Below, piece after piece: positions 22,467 through 31,112 of a stretch of 35,429 bases of DNA. Within the stretch, counting starts at the first letter, position 1, and each line of letters opens with the position of its first letter. The position numbers and the translations under genes are program-made. The DNA comes from a virus: positions 1 to 35,429 of the IMG/VR virus record IMGVR_UViG_3300031673_000238; one strand, 5' to 3'. The notes under the pieces are model-generated. The model had not been told where the DNA came from and made no database searches. It saw only the letters and a list, made by a program, of their open reading frames with translations.

Positions 22467-25322
22467 CTATACCTCTATCGCCGTTACCGTTATCTCGCAG
22501 GAGTCCTGGTTCGTATCGAGCCCGATGATCTCCCATTTCTTGTAGTACGCTGTCGCCGCGCCGAACAGGTCGTCGACACGGTCGTCGCGGATGTTGATGA
22601 TGTCCCCGAGCTCATGGCTGACCGCGGTGAATAGTGTCTGTATGGTCGCCGTATACCACCGTTGAGAGGTTCGCTCAATGAGGTACTGCAGGAGCTTCGA
22701 CGCGGTCGCCTCGTCGCGGATGTGGGTCGCCTCATAGGTGAGCGTCCTGGTCGACCCGAAGGTCGTGTAGCTATCAGCGCAGAGGGTCGCGAGTTCGGTG
22801 AGCGTCCAGCTGCACTCGAGGTTCGCCTCGTCGAGGTTGGTCGCCACGCTCCCGGCGGTCCCGAGCCCGTTGTCCATGTAGAGCACATCGTCGAAGTTCC
22901 CCGAGGCGTAGTTCTTCCGGTAGCGCAGGATGAAGTCATTGAACACATCGTCGAGACTCACCCGCCCGATGCGCAGGCTGTTCGGCAGGATCGGGTTGGT
23001 GGTGAACGAACCGCCCGATGGCGATCCGGTAGCGTCGAAGATATCCAGCCCGGAGGGAACGTCGGTCCCGCTGACCGAGAAGTTGGCTGTAGCGGAGAAG
23101 GTCACCATCTTGAGAGTATCGCTGTAATCCCAGAACACGCGGCTCCTGCACTGCTGCGCGAGCGCATCGAGGTGACTGTGCGCTTTATTGCGGTCGAGGA
23201 TCTGGAAGGCGTACTCCCACGCTCCCAGCGCGACCGCCGCGGTGTCGAACGATGTGGTGTTGATGTCCGCCGCGGCAAGATTCATTTCGTCGCGCGCGAA
23301 GGATTCGATGACATGGGACGGGCATTCGATGAGCGATGAGGGTGTGCCTGTGACAGTCCCGGAGACGTCATCAGCCTTGCCTTGTCCGAGAGCATAAATT
23401 TTATTGACGAGTCCTGCGCTAAACCCGCGTACGATACAGACATTCCTGAATTTGATTGGGTAATTCGGATCAAACCCATCAAGAAAATCACCCTCTTGCC
23501 ACTGCTGACCGTATATTCCTATGATAGTGTTTACTTTTGAATTTGGGATTTCAGCATGATCCAGAACATAGACATGCTGGCCATTCGACGTAATATGTTC
23601 CTCCACAATCTGAAGTTCAGTGTTGTCATCTTTCCAAACGCCATGTCTGAATTTTATACAATTACTATCACCATATCCGTTTAGCGCAAAAGTTTCGATC
23701 ACGAAGGCCATGGTATCAAACATACCGGAGACGCCCCATGACATATCGAAGGAATTTAAAATTAAATAATCACTATGTGAATTAATTGTCGCCCAATCAG
23801 ATGGATCGTTATTTTGGGAGTTAGTATAATCTATTATACCATCAGTTCCGCCCATATAGGGTATCTTTACAATGATTGGGTTAATGGCAGGGTTTGGATA
23901 ATCTTCAGTAGTCATATAATAGGGAAAGTCTGCATCATCGGTTCCTTTTGATATTCCATATTTTCCCGTAGATATATTTGTAACTATACATGGGATAATG
24001 GTATAGGTTTCAAGCCCCCCATCCCATAACATCATAAAATCAGCTATTTCTTTCAACGCGTGAGAAGCGAAAAGAAAATAATTGTATACAGTATCTACAA
24101 GGAGACCGCGGAAACATTCGCCTCCGCTACATATAGTATCATTTGTTTCTTCTGTAAAATATCCAGCATGTTCCCTGAATTCTTTTACTGACGTAAAATC
24201 TCCATAAAGAATCGGTATGGGTTTACCAATATTTTCTGATGAACAATAGGGGTAATCTTCTTTCGTTACTATATCTCGAGGAATCTCCGGGTCATGCTTG
24301 AAGTTATTATCCTTGATCACCAGGTCGAGGGTACTGTCGGTCACCGCGTAATCGTCGATAATGAACTTCCTGATGAGCTGCATCCCGGTGTAGGTCGTGG
24401 CAACAGGCTCGTAGTCGAGGTAAATCTCTACCTCTTTATTATCGAGTTTCTTTGAGTTATACCGCAGGGTCAGTGTGGCGCTAATCGCATCGAACTGCAC
24501 ATACTCGTTGCCCGATGGATCAGCGGAGTTCGCGTAATCCTTTTTCGACAGGAGGATGAACTTCACCGAGCCGCCGCTGTTTGCCACTATCAGGTTGCGC
24601 CCGGCCTCGTTCAGGCGGATGTAGTTCGTCCCGCTCTGGAATTCGGAGCTCTCCCAAGGCTCATTGAGTATCTCGGCCGTGTAGGCGCCGCTCGAAGCCC
24701 AGCCGTCGAAATCATTGAAGGTCCCGGTGTCGAGGCTCGACCAGTTCCCCTCGATCAGATAGAGCTCGAAGTCGGTCGCAGAAGCGTCGCCGTTGCCAGG
24801 CAGCGGGATCACCGCCTCCTCGCAGGTCGTTATCCCGGCAGGCACATCGAAGTGGAGGAAGCCACGGTAGTTCGTGAAGATTTCGCTTCCGGGGCTGTAG
24901 GTCCGCCCAACAACAATGAGCACTGTGGAGAAGCTCGACGCTGTCGTGGCATTGCGCACATCGAGATATGTGTCGCCGTAAGCCCCGGCCTTCACCAGCC
25001 TGCCCGCGCCGAGGATGGTCTGCCCGCTCTGGACGGTATACTTCGGCGACCGTTCCGCTTCGGTGGCGAGGGTCAGCCGCTGGCCGAGAACAAGGTTCGA
25101 CATGTCAAGCCCGGACACCGAGCTCATGCCGCCGAGACGGTCGATGCGCTCGCTGATGGTCCCGAGACGTTCGATGGTGTCGACGAAGGCTTCGGCGCTC
25201 CCGCTGTCGGTCTGCGCCTTTGTGGCGAGGAACAGGTCAGCGTCGGGGATCCGCACGAAGAAGCGCGGACGAGAGCCCTGCTTTTTCGAGCCGGTGGAAA
25301 CGTTGGTGGTCAGGGTCTTCAT
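22467..25322 (-). CDS. Tail hub / tip protein
   Basis: A 951-residue tail tip protein. Residues 1-110 form the start of the hub. A DNRLRE-like carbohydrate-binding-type module (about 115-290) is inserted, containing ASATDFELYLIEG and FILLSKKDYANS. The hub resumes with GKPIPILYGDFTSV (about 360-375) and later SHVIESFARDEMN, and ends with HELGDIINIRDD and a final beta strand, as in many siphovirus baseplate hubs. A stretch at about 23.4-24.3 kb is distinctly AT-richer, suggesting segment exchange. ATG 25322 overlaps the stop of the upstream membrane gene. Confidence 0.85.
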   Translation of the reverse strand: MKTLTTNVSTGSKKQGSRPRFFVRIPDADLFLATKAQTDSGSAEAFVDTIERLGTISERIDRLGGMSSVSGLDMSNLVLGQRLTLATEAERSPKYTVQSGQTILGAGRLVKAGAYGDTYLDVRNATTASSFSTVLIVVGRTYSPGSEIFTNYRGFLHFDVPAGITTCEEAVIPLPGNGDASATDFELYLIEGNWSSLDTGTFNDFDGWASSGAYTAEILNEPWESSEFQSGTNYIRLNEAGRNLIVANSGGSVKFILLSKKDYANSADPSGNEYVQFDAISATLTLRYNSKKLDNKEVEIYLDYEPVATTYTGMQLIRKFIIDDYAVTDSTLDLVIKDNNFKHDPEIPRDIVTKEDYPYCSSENIGKPIPILYGDFTSVKEFREHAGYFTEETNDTICSGGECFRGLLVDTVYNYFLFASHALKEIADFMMLWDGGLETYTIIPCIVTNISTGKYGISKGTDDADFPYYMTTEDYPNPAINPIIVKIPYMGGTDGIIDYTNSQNNDPSDWATINSHSDYLILNSFDMSWGVSGMFDTMAFVIETFALNGYGDSNCIKFRHGVWKDDNTELQIVEEHITSNGQHVYVLDHAEIPNSKVNTIIGIYGQQWQEGDFLDGFDPNYPIKFRNVCIVRGFSAGLVNKIYALGQGKADDVSGTVTGTPSSLIECPSHVIESFARDEMNLAAADINTTSFDTAAVALGAWEYAFQILDRNKAHSHLDALAQQCRSRVFWDYSDTLKMVTFSATANFSVSGTDVPSGLDIFDATGSPSGGSFTTNPILPNSLRIGRVSLDDVFNDFILRYRKNYASGNFDDVLYMDNGLGTAGSVATNLDEANLECSWTLTELATLCADSYTTFGSTRTLTYEATHIRDEATASKLLQYLIERTSQRWYTATIQTLFTAVSHELGDIINIRDDRVDDLFGAATAYYKKWEIIGLDTNQDSCEITVTAIEV

Positions 25323-26107
25323 ATCCCCTCGACTCCGGCGATTGCTATCATAATATCCCTGCTGTACTGTTTGCCGGTTATATATTTTAACGCTATATTA
25401 TGAAGTGCATGATTGTATACGAGGTTCCCGTCGACGATGTTGAACGTATCCGCGATGTACGCCGGTCGTTTGTCCGCGATCACACCATCGCTGTTTTCGC
25501 CATTCCGGTAGGCGGTCAGTATATCGGGCGAGGTCAACCCAACAAGGTCGATGAACCTGCAATCCTTTGCACGGTAGGCTATCGCGCCGATGTCGTTGCT
25601 GATTATCCACTCCTCCTTTGCGACATTCGCCTGCAGCCAGTCGCCCATCTCGCAGCGAATCACCTGGCATGGTGCGAGCCTCGCCGCCTGATACCGCATC
25701 CACTGCACCGATCCGTAACCCTGCCACAGCAGGACGGCGCAGACGATCGCCGCCACAGAGCGTCTTTTCAGCGCGGGGATCCCGGCGATGAGCATGAGCG
25801 GAAACAGGTGGACCGTGTAACGCACCCAATCGGAGTTCGGCCCCGCGAGACAGGACGCGACGGAAAGCAGGATATACACCCCGAGCCAGCGCAGACGGCG
25901 GTCGATGACAATCCCGGCGACCGCTATCAACGGGGCCGCGAGCGCGAACCTGTACCATGTCATGAGTATATTCAGCGGCTGCGAGTGGTAGTATGCCAGC
26001 AGGTTTTTCGCGTAGACCGAATGGGGGAGGAGAGTGCCATAGTACAGGTATCGCGTCGCGTAATAAAGAGCGATTAAAATGAATACTATCAGGTGTCTGG
26101 GTTTCAT
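25319..26107 (-). CDS. C-terminal half of a split GT-C-like membrane glycosyltransferase
   Basis: A 262-residue polytopic membrane protein. It begins KPRHLIVFILIALYYATRYL, directly followed by YYGTLLPHSVYAKNL, the lumenal motif that normally comes right after the membrane helix next to the REG/FEG motif in arabinosyl/mannosyltransferase-like proteins. Several more helices follow, then a soluble end (WIISNDIGAIAYRAKDCRFI, LVGLTSPDI). The matching first half lies 833 bases upstream, beyond the transglutaminase gene. ATG 26107 was chosen because homology starts there; an ATG at 26158 would overlap the upstream gene. Confidence 0.8.
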   Translation of the reverse strand: MKPRHLIVFILIALYYATRYLYYGTLLPHSVYAKNLLAYYHSQPLNILMTWYRFALAAPLIAVAGIVIDRRLRWLGVYILLSVASCLAGPNSDWVRYTVHLFPLMLIAGIPALKRRSVAAIVCAVLLWQGYGSVQWMRYQAARLAPCQVIRCEMGDWLQANVAKEEWIISNDIGAIAYRAKDCRFIDLVGLTSPDILTAYRNGENSDGVIADKRPAYIADTFNIVDGNLVYNHALHNIALKYITGKQYSRDIMIAIAGVEGI

Positions 26108-26108
26108 A

Positions 26109-26939
26109 TCAATTCCAGTGATATAAATATCTATAAATTCCTTCAAAATTTCGTACATCTCTTTTCCCTATATCATCATAGGTTATTGAGCCATCCCACG
26201 TCGAGGGAAACAATTCCATCGGGTAGTACAGTTTCTTGTTGCCCACCCATATTACGCTCGGATGAATAACCATATAACTCATAAAATCAATAGGTTTAAC
26301 GGGATAATTACCAATGGCTCTTTCGGGATAAACGGGGAACCCATTTGATACTACATCATAAGGTATATTGTTTATCACTAATATGTATAATTCTGAATAT
26401 GATAAATACTCTCCTTTATACAGATACATTACATTGAAAGTCGGGTCGGAAGCGTACCATTTGTCTTTATACCAGAATTCGATGGTAGCGTGGGAATCGT
26501 ATGGTTGTTTGTTATCGGTAAAGTAACCGACATAACGTGCGGGAATCCCTTGTGTTTCAAGGGCTGTGGCATAGAGCGCAACTAAACCACCACAGTAATG
26601 ACCGACCGATTCATCTCGTATTGAGCACGTGTACGAATTATCGAAATCTAAATAGTTAAACCCATCAGGCGTTCTTTTCAAGGGTACATTTTGGTAGATA
26701 TGGTTTCGTATGTTTATTGCCTTGAGGAAATTATCGTCGGTATTATTAACTGTGTTTTTAATGATCCATGCTAATTTTAACATTTTAATAGTATTTGTGC
26801 TATTATCTTCAACTTTTAATATCCTCTTTTCAGCCTCAGAAAAACGCTCCATAACTCGATCTTTAGCCCTATATGCTTGTTTCAGACTAAATGATGAAAT
26901 CAATATTGACAACAGTATAAGCAGTCGAATTTTATTCAT
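26109..26939 (-). CDS. Transglutaminase-like cysteine protease-fold protein
   Basis: A 276-residue protein with an N-terminal signal anchor (LLILLSILISSFSL, 6-19) and a transglutaminase-like core. The catalytic Cys is in GHYCGGLVALYATALETQG (Cys 116), His in SHATIEFWYKDKWY (His 150) and Asp in SDPTFNV (Asp 165). It should act outside the cytoplasmic membrane; whether it cross-links, hydrolyses or transfers is unknown. The gene is much AT-richer than its neighbours and sits with one-base gaps exactly between the two halves of a membrane glycosyltransferase, so it appears to be a late insertion. Confidence 0.9.
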   Translation of the reverse strand: MNKIRLLILLSILISSFSLKQAYRAKDRVMERFSEAEKRILKVEDNSTNTIKMLKLAWIIKNTVNNTDDNFLKAINIRNHIYQNVPLKRTPDGFNYLDFDNSYTCSIRDESVGHYCGGLVALYATALETQGIPARYVGYFTDNKQPYDSHATIEFWYKDKWYASDPTFNVMYLYKGEYLSYSELYILVINNIPYDVVSNGFPVYPERAIGNYPVKPIDFMSYMVIHPSVIWVGNKKLYYPMELFPSTWDGSITYDDIGKRDVRNFEGIYRYLYHWN

Positions 26940-26940
26940 G

Positions 26941-27504
26941 TCACACCCGATGGTGTCTGATCGTCATGTACCAGACTGGCAACACCAGCATCCCCTCGAA
27001 CCGCATAAGCACCACGAGGACGGTGAGCACCGCCGAGAATACCATCCGTTTATCGATGAATGTCCAGTACGTCCACATCACTAACAGCGCCGCGAAGGGC
27101 ACCGTGTCCATGCCGAGCGCAGACCAGCCCGATATGAAACCGTGCAGTGAAGCGATGAGACCGAGCAGGATCGCCGCCGGCTGCCACAGACCGAGATGGA
27201 CAGCCGAGAGGAACACGAACGCCGCTATCGCTCCCACAGCCGCCATATTCAGGATGAATGACACCAGCTCCAGATTGTGAAAACCGATCCGATAAAATCC
27301 GGCGAGCACCACTGTGAACAGCCATGAGCTCGCGGCGTCGGCGCGTTCGCCCTCATTGAACACCAGCCCGCGTCCTTCGGCGAGATTGACCGCATACCGG
27401 TAGGTGATGTAGCTGTCGTCGTACTGGTTGCGCCAGAGGGAACCTGTCCCGGCATACAGCGCTGCGATGAGTATTATAGCAATAATGGGAAGCAGATATT
27501 TCAC
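26941..27504 (-). CDS. N-terminal half of a split GT-C-like membrane glycosyltransferase
   Basis: A 187-residue membrane protein. After a first helix (YLLPIIAIILIAALYAG) it carries the catalytic-loop pattern of GT-C enzymes: YDDSYITYRYAVNLAEGRG with the Asp-Asp pair, then FNEGERADAASSWLF. Further helices lead to LMRFEGMLVLPVWYM, and the frame stops at RHHRV. Family members continue here into another helix and a YYG-LLP-YAK motif; that part lies in the separate gene at 25319-26107. ATG 27504 overlaps the stop of the distal tail gene, so it is stitched into the tail operon. Confidence 0.82.
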   Translation of the reverse strand: MKYLLPIIAIILIAALYAGTGSLWRNQYDDSYITYRYAVNLAEGRGLVFNEGERADAASSWLFTVVLAGFYRIGFHNLELVSFILNMAAVGAIAAFVFLSAVHLGLWQPAAILLGLIASLHGFISGWSALGMDTVPFAALLVMWTYWTFIDKRMVFSAVLTVLVVLMRFEGMLVLPVWYMTIRHHRV

Positions 27505-27896
27505 TGCACCTCCAGTGTCATCTCACAACGAACAAGGTCGCTTGAAAGCTTACGAAAGGTTATCGACCCGTCAACGATGCACACCACACGGTCGACCTCG
27601 CTCTCATCGCGCCAGGTGAAGTATTCGACCGCGCCAAGCACCGTATCGAGAAAGCTGATCATATCGGCCCTATCGGCCAGCGATTCTGAGCTTTCCCGCA
27701 CGATGGCTCCGAACTGCCAGAGCTGCTTGCTTGCGCCGAAGCTGGTAGCGTACCGCGTTCCGCCTTTCGAGCGCCTGGTAATCTGGTTGAACTCGACCGT
27801 CTCATCGGACCCGTCTAACAGGTGACCCTTGGTGTTGAACTCCAGCGTGGTCGTCGGAGTGGTCGCGTCCGGATAGTAAAAGAAGTTGTTCGCCAT
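27501..27896 (-). CDS. Distal tail / minor tail protein
   Basis: A 131-residue beta protein following the tape measure: FFYYPDATTPTTTLEFN at the start, GGTRYATSFGASKQLWQFG in the middle and FTWRDESEVDRVVCIVDG, typical of small distal tail (lambda gpM/L-like) proteins that join tape measure and hub. ATG 27896 shares a base with the tape measure stop; a GTG three bases earlier is possible. Confidence 0.78.
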   Translation of the reverse strand: MANNFFYYPDATTPTTTLEFNTKGHLLDGSDETVEFNQITRRSKGGTRYATSFGASKQLWQFGAIVRESSESLADRADMISFLDTVLGAVEYFTWRDESEVDRVVCIVDGSITFRKLSSDLVRCEMTLEVQ

Positions 27897-29974
27897 CACC
27901 CAACCGCCTTGAGGAGACGTTCGAATTCGGCGCTCTTGCGGGTACGGATGACATCGTCCACCGCCCTCGCTATCTCGTTCGTGTTCATGCCGCGAGCCCC
28001 TTCGCCGATGGAAATAGTGAGGCTCGATTGATCGGTGTACACCGCGCTCTTCCCGCGGGACCCTGACGGCAGGCTCGGCATACCGACTGCGGCGGTCGCT
28101 GCGGCTTTCGCTCCGACTGGCCCGCCGAGGATGTAGCCGATGAATCCGGCAACCGCCGCCCGGATCACCATCTTCTTTATCATCTGGTCAAACATGCGCG
28201 CGATGTTGGCGAACGAATTCCCCGACTGCTCGACCACTGACACCAGCGCGTTACTCCAGTATACCGCGAAGTTCGTGGCGCTCTGAATCATCTGCTGCGT
28301 TTCCGACTGCGCGATGATCTGCATGTTGAGTCTGTGCTTTTCGCGCGCGAGCTCGATGAGCTTGGTCTGCTTATTGTAACTTTCCACCTCCTCGCTGTAG
28401 CGCTTCACCTCGAGCTGACGCTGCTGTTCGAAGCCGGTGGTGGTGAGTATGATCTGTTGCTCTTTCACCTCACGCTTGAGGGAGATTATGTTGTCGCTGT
28501 ACTCCTGTGCATCATCTAACAACTTCTGATACCCCGCGTCGTTCTGATTAATCTGCGCCTGCGGTATCCGCGTGAAATCGGAGAACTCCATGGCCATGAC
28601 ATTCGCCGGCTTTTCAGGGGCCGCACCGGCGCGAGTGCTACGAGGTAATTGCATTTTTAAACCCATAGCATTTTGTGCCGAAGGTAAATCAACATTAAAT
28701 GCTGGCACATTTAATCGACCAATGCCTGCCCCACCAAACAACATTTTTAATCCACCCGGCAATTCATCCCTGAATGGTAAATCCATCTTCGGTAGATTTC
28801 GTCGACCTCCTTGCCCTGGATACATCCCCATCGGCATCGCCATACCATAAGGGCCGCCAGCGCCAACAGGTATCATTTTGCCTTTTGCAGCCATTTTACC
28901 CTGGCCATATCCGCCTACAACAATACCGGCGCCCGCGAGAAGCGCCCCCCCAAAAGGCGTTGCACCGATTACTGCAAGCGCCTTTCCGATAGTGACTAAT
29001 GCACTTGAAATCAAAACTAATTTGTTTATCGCAAATCCAGCGACAAACACACCTATTGCCGTCTGCAGCGCATCCTTGTGCTGGTAGATGTACTTCATCG
29101 CATCACCGATTTTATTGAGAGCCACATCGGCCTTCTGCTGTATCATTTTTTCGTTGGCTTTCACCCAGTCGTTCGCCATTTGAATGGCGCTGGTGAAATT
29201 AGGAAGGAGCGAGTTGCCGATGCTTTCAGATAGGTTGGTGATGTTCGCCCGCATGCGCTTGACCTGGTTGGCGTAGGAGTCGCCCGTACGGATAGCGTCG
29301 CCCTGAGCGTCGGCGGTCCCGGCGAGGATGAGGTTGTAGCGGAGTTGCGCCTTCTCGTTCTCCTTGAGCTGCAGCCAGTTCTTGGTGTACCCGTTACGGA
29401 GCGCTTCCTGCTTGAGCGCCGCTTCGGTGATGACAATGCCGTACTTCCGCACCGTCTCGTGATTGCCGACCAGCGCCGATGTGAAGTCGCGCAGGACATC
29501 GTCATCGACGGCGTTGTTGAACGAGGCGACATCGACCGCAAGGGTAACCAGCGCCTTTGACAGCTCGAAGCCCCGGTCGCGCGCGTATCCCAGCGGAACG
29601 AAGGTGTCCTGGAGGGTTGCCATCCATTTCTTAACATCCTGGTTGGCGCGCCCGACGCTTTTCCCGAACTCCTGCGCCCACCGGTTAGCGTCGCTGCTCA
29701 GATCCTTGAACACCACACCGAACTTGGAGTTGATCTCTTCGGCGTCTGATGCCACTTTGACGAGGCGGACCGAGAGGTACGCCGCCGATGTCGCGGCTGC
29801 CATTATCCCTATCGCGATTTTTTTGAACGGGATCTCGCGGTTCAGGTCTTTGAAACCCCCGCGCAGATCCCGGACCGTCTTGTTCGCCGCCTTGTTCGCC
29901 GCCGACAGGCCTTTGGTGTAGCCGCTCGACTGCAGCGACAGACGCACGAACAGATTCCCTACCGATTTCGCCAT
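27896..29974 (-). CDS. Tape measure protein
   Basis: A 692-residue protein that sets tail length and is carried inside the tail tube. Its start NLFVRLSLQSSGYTKGLSAA is typical. A helical region with FGKSVGRANQDVKKWMATLQ follows, then hydrophobic segments (FVAGFAINKLVLISSALVTI, GGALLAGAGIVVGG), a coiled-coil stretch (ISLKREVKEQQIIL to KLIELAREKHRLNM) and a C-terminal hydrophobic patch (VIRAAVAGFIGYILGG). Bases 28640-29010 (about residues 320-445, Gly/Met/Pro-rich) are AT-richer than the rest, suggesting a replaced segment. ATG 29974 has GAGG upstream. Confidence 0.92.
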   Translation of the reverse strand: MAKSVGNLFVRLSLQSSGYTKGLSAANKAANKTVRDLRGGFKDLNREIPFKKIAIGIMAAATSAAYLSVRLVKVASDAEEINSKFGVVFKDLSSDANRWAQEFGKSVGRANQDVKKWMATLQDTFVPLGYARDRGFELSKALVTLAVDVASFNNAVDDDVLRDFTSALVGNHETVRKYGIVITEAALKQEALRNGYTKNWLQLKENEKAQLRYNLILAGTADAQGDAIRTGDSYANQVKRMRANITNLSESIGNSLLPNFTSAIQMANDWVKANEKMIQQKADVALNKIGDAMKYIYQHKDALQTAIGVFVAGFAINKLVLISSALVTIGKALAVIGATPFGGALLAGAGIVVGGYGQGKMAAKGKMIPVGAGGPYGMAMPMGMYPGQGGRRNLPKMDLPFRDELPGGLKMLFGGAGIGRLNVPAFNVDLPSAQNAMGLKMQLPRSTRAGAAPEKPANVMAMEFSDFTRIPQAQINQNDAGYQKLLDDAQEYSDNIISLKREVKEQQIILTTTGFEQQRQLEVKRYSEEVESYNKQTKLIELAREKHRLNMQIIAQSETQQMIQSATNFAVYWSNALVSVVEQSGNSFANIARMFDQMIKKMVIRAAVAGFIGYILGGPVGAKAAATAAVGMPSLPSGSRGKSAVYTDQSSLTISIGEGARGMNTNEIARAVDDVIRTRKSAEFERLLKAVG

Positions 29975-29992
29975 GTATCGTTCCTCGTGTAG

Positions 29993-30172
29993 TTACCGCG
30001 CTGTGTTGGATCGCGCCTCGGCGTTTTTCATTTCGGCGTTTTCGAGTTCAAAAAACGCTTTCCATTCGGTCAGCTCGCGGCTGCTGATTTTTGAGAGCAA
30101 TTCCTTGACGGTCATCCCCAGTTCCCGCGCCAGCGCGAAATAGAACCGCCGCTCGGGATGACCGAACTTCAT
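29993..30172 (-). CDS. Tail assembly chaperone, DUF4035-type second frame
   Basis: A 59-residue frame matching DUF4035 phage proteins: ERRFYFALARELGMTVKELL, then SRELTEWKAFFELE and a disordered end. It lies between the first chaperone and the tape measure, the place of the lambda gpT part of gpG-T. Its ATG (30172) overlaps the upstream stop (ATGA) and lies in the -1 frame relative to it, directly after a run of eight A residues. It may be made by restart, by -1 frameshift fusion, or both. Confidence 0.85.
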   Translation of the reverse strand: MKFGHPERRFYFALARELGMTVKELLSKISSRELTEWKAFFELENAEMKNAEARSNTAR

Positions 30173-30546
30173 TTTTTTTCAGCGGCCTCAACCTCGTCAA
30201 TAGTCAGGCCGTTGATTTTCATCGCCACCCGGGCGAGACTGTCGAGCGCCATACCGTTCTTTGTTTTCAGGATGTCGTAATCGTCTACAGTAAACACCGG
30301 CTGACCGGTCTTTGGATCGCAGACCGCCATAATGATGCTCATGTGGAATAGTTTACTGGAGTTGATTTTACCTTCTTCGTCGGTGCACAATTCCCAAAAC
30401 TGGCTGCGCTCCTCGCCGTTGAAACTTTTGACGAGGAACTTGCGCCCGCTCCACTGCTTGACGGTGACCATCCGGGTCTCGATGTCATCGCAACCGAGGA
30501 TCTCCTCACGGAGCGTCTTTGTGATGTCAACTTCCTTCGCCTTCAT
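30169..30546 (-). CDS. Tail assembly chaperone (gpG-like)
   Basis: A 125-residue protein with the fold pattern of tail assembly chaperones: MVTVKQWSGRKFLVKSFNGE, ERSQFWELC and a conserved helical end ALDSLARVAMKINGLTIDEV. These proteins bind tape measure and tail tube subunits during assembly and are not in the mature virion. It ends in the A8 run overlapping the second chaperone frame. ATG 30546 follows AAGGGGGGGG. Confidence 0.85.
   Translation of the reverse strand: MKAKEVDITKTLREEILGCDDIETRMVTVKQWSGRKFLVKSFNGEERSQFWELCTDEEGKINSSKLFHMSIIMAVCDPKTGQPVFTVDDYDILKTKNGMALDSLARVAMKINGLTIDEVEAAEKK
30170..30179 (-). promoter_or_regulatory. A8 slippery run at the chaperone overlap
   Basis: The coding strand reads GCT GAA AAA AAA TGA at the end of the first chaperone. 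A -1 slip on the A8 run changes the next codon from TGA to ATG and continues into the DUF4035 frame, giving a fused protein. Programmed -1 frameshifting at this gene pair is established for lambda and many long-tailed phages; its use here is inferred from sequence. Confidence 0.6.
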
Positions 30547-30558
30547 ACCCCCCCCTTG

Positions 30559-30975
30559 TTAAGCGTCGGATTCGGTCCGCGCCATCGGGACACCGTCCGA
30601 ACCCTTGATGGTTATCGTTGTTTCGCTCATAGCACCAACCAGCCCACCCACCGGGTAGTCGAAGAAGATGCCGTTTCCGGTGTACTTAGGGTTGGCCGCC
30701 GAGGTTGTCGGCCCGACGAATTTCGCAACAATCGCGGTCTGTACGCCGAGTGCAGCGAACAGGATATCATCGATCGAAGCGTCCGCGAAGTCGTTGGCTA
30801 AAGTTACCTTGATCTCCCAGTCAGCCAGGCCCGCGAGACGTTCGCGCGCGCCGGTTGTGTTCGATGTGGTCGAATCGAGCTCCTCATACGACGGGTTCGC
30901 GATCATATCCTTCACGAAGGCGCTGACATCGCTGCCGATCGACAGGTAGAAGTTGTACCCCACTGCTTTTGCCAT
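30559..30975 (-). CDS. Tail tube-like protein
   Basis: A 138-residue protein matching small tail tube subunits: AVGYNFYLSIGSDVSAFVKD at the start, ERLAGLADWEIKVTLANDF, DILFAALGVQTAIVAKF and the end MSETTITIKGSDGVPMAR. It comes directly before the chaperones. ATG 30975 fits the GGTGG ribosome site better than the ATG three bases earlier. With a second tube-like protein upstream, either may be the main tube subunit. Confidence 0.8.
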   Translation of the reverse strand: MAKAVGYNFYLSIGSDVSAFVKDMIANPSYEELDSTTSNTTGARERLAGLADWEIKVTLANDFADASIDDILFAALGVQTAIVAKFVGPTTSAANPKYTGNGIFFDYPVGGLVGAMSETTITIKGSDGVPMARTESDA

Positions 30976-31022
30976 CATTCACCACCTTGTTATTTGTTTG
31001 TGTTTTGGTTTCTCATACAAAC

Positions 31023-31070
31023 GAAAGAGGGCAGATGTAGATGGTGTAGGCACCTACACTGCCCTCTTTC
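31023..31070. terminator. Strong hairpin between the two tail tube-like genes
   Basis: A perfect 12-base-pair outer stem (31023-31034, GAAAGAGGGCAG, with 31059-31070) encloses a second short stem, GTGTAGG with CCTACAC. It lies in the 134-base gap before the gene at 30975. Little of a U-run follows on the minus strand, so partial termination, pausing or mRNA protection are all possible. Confidence 0.5.
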
Positions 31071-31112
31071 TTCTGCAGCGGTGATCGGCCGCCGCAGTTT
31101 ATCGATGTTGTC

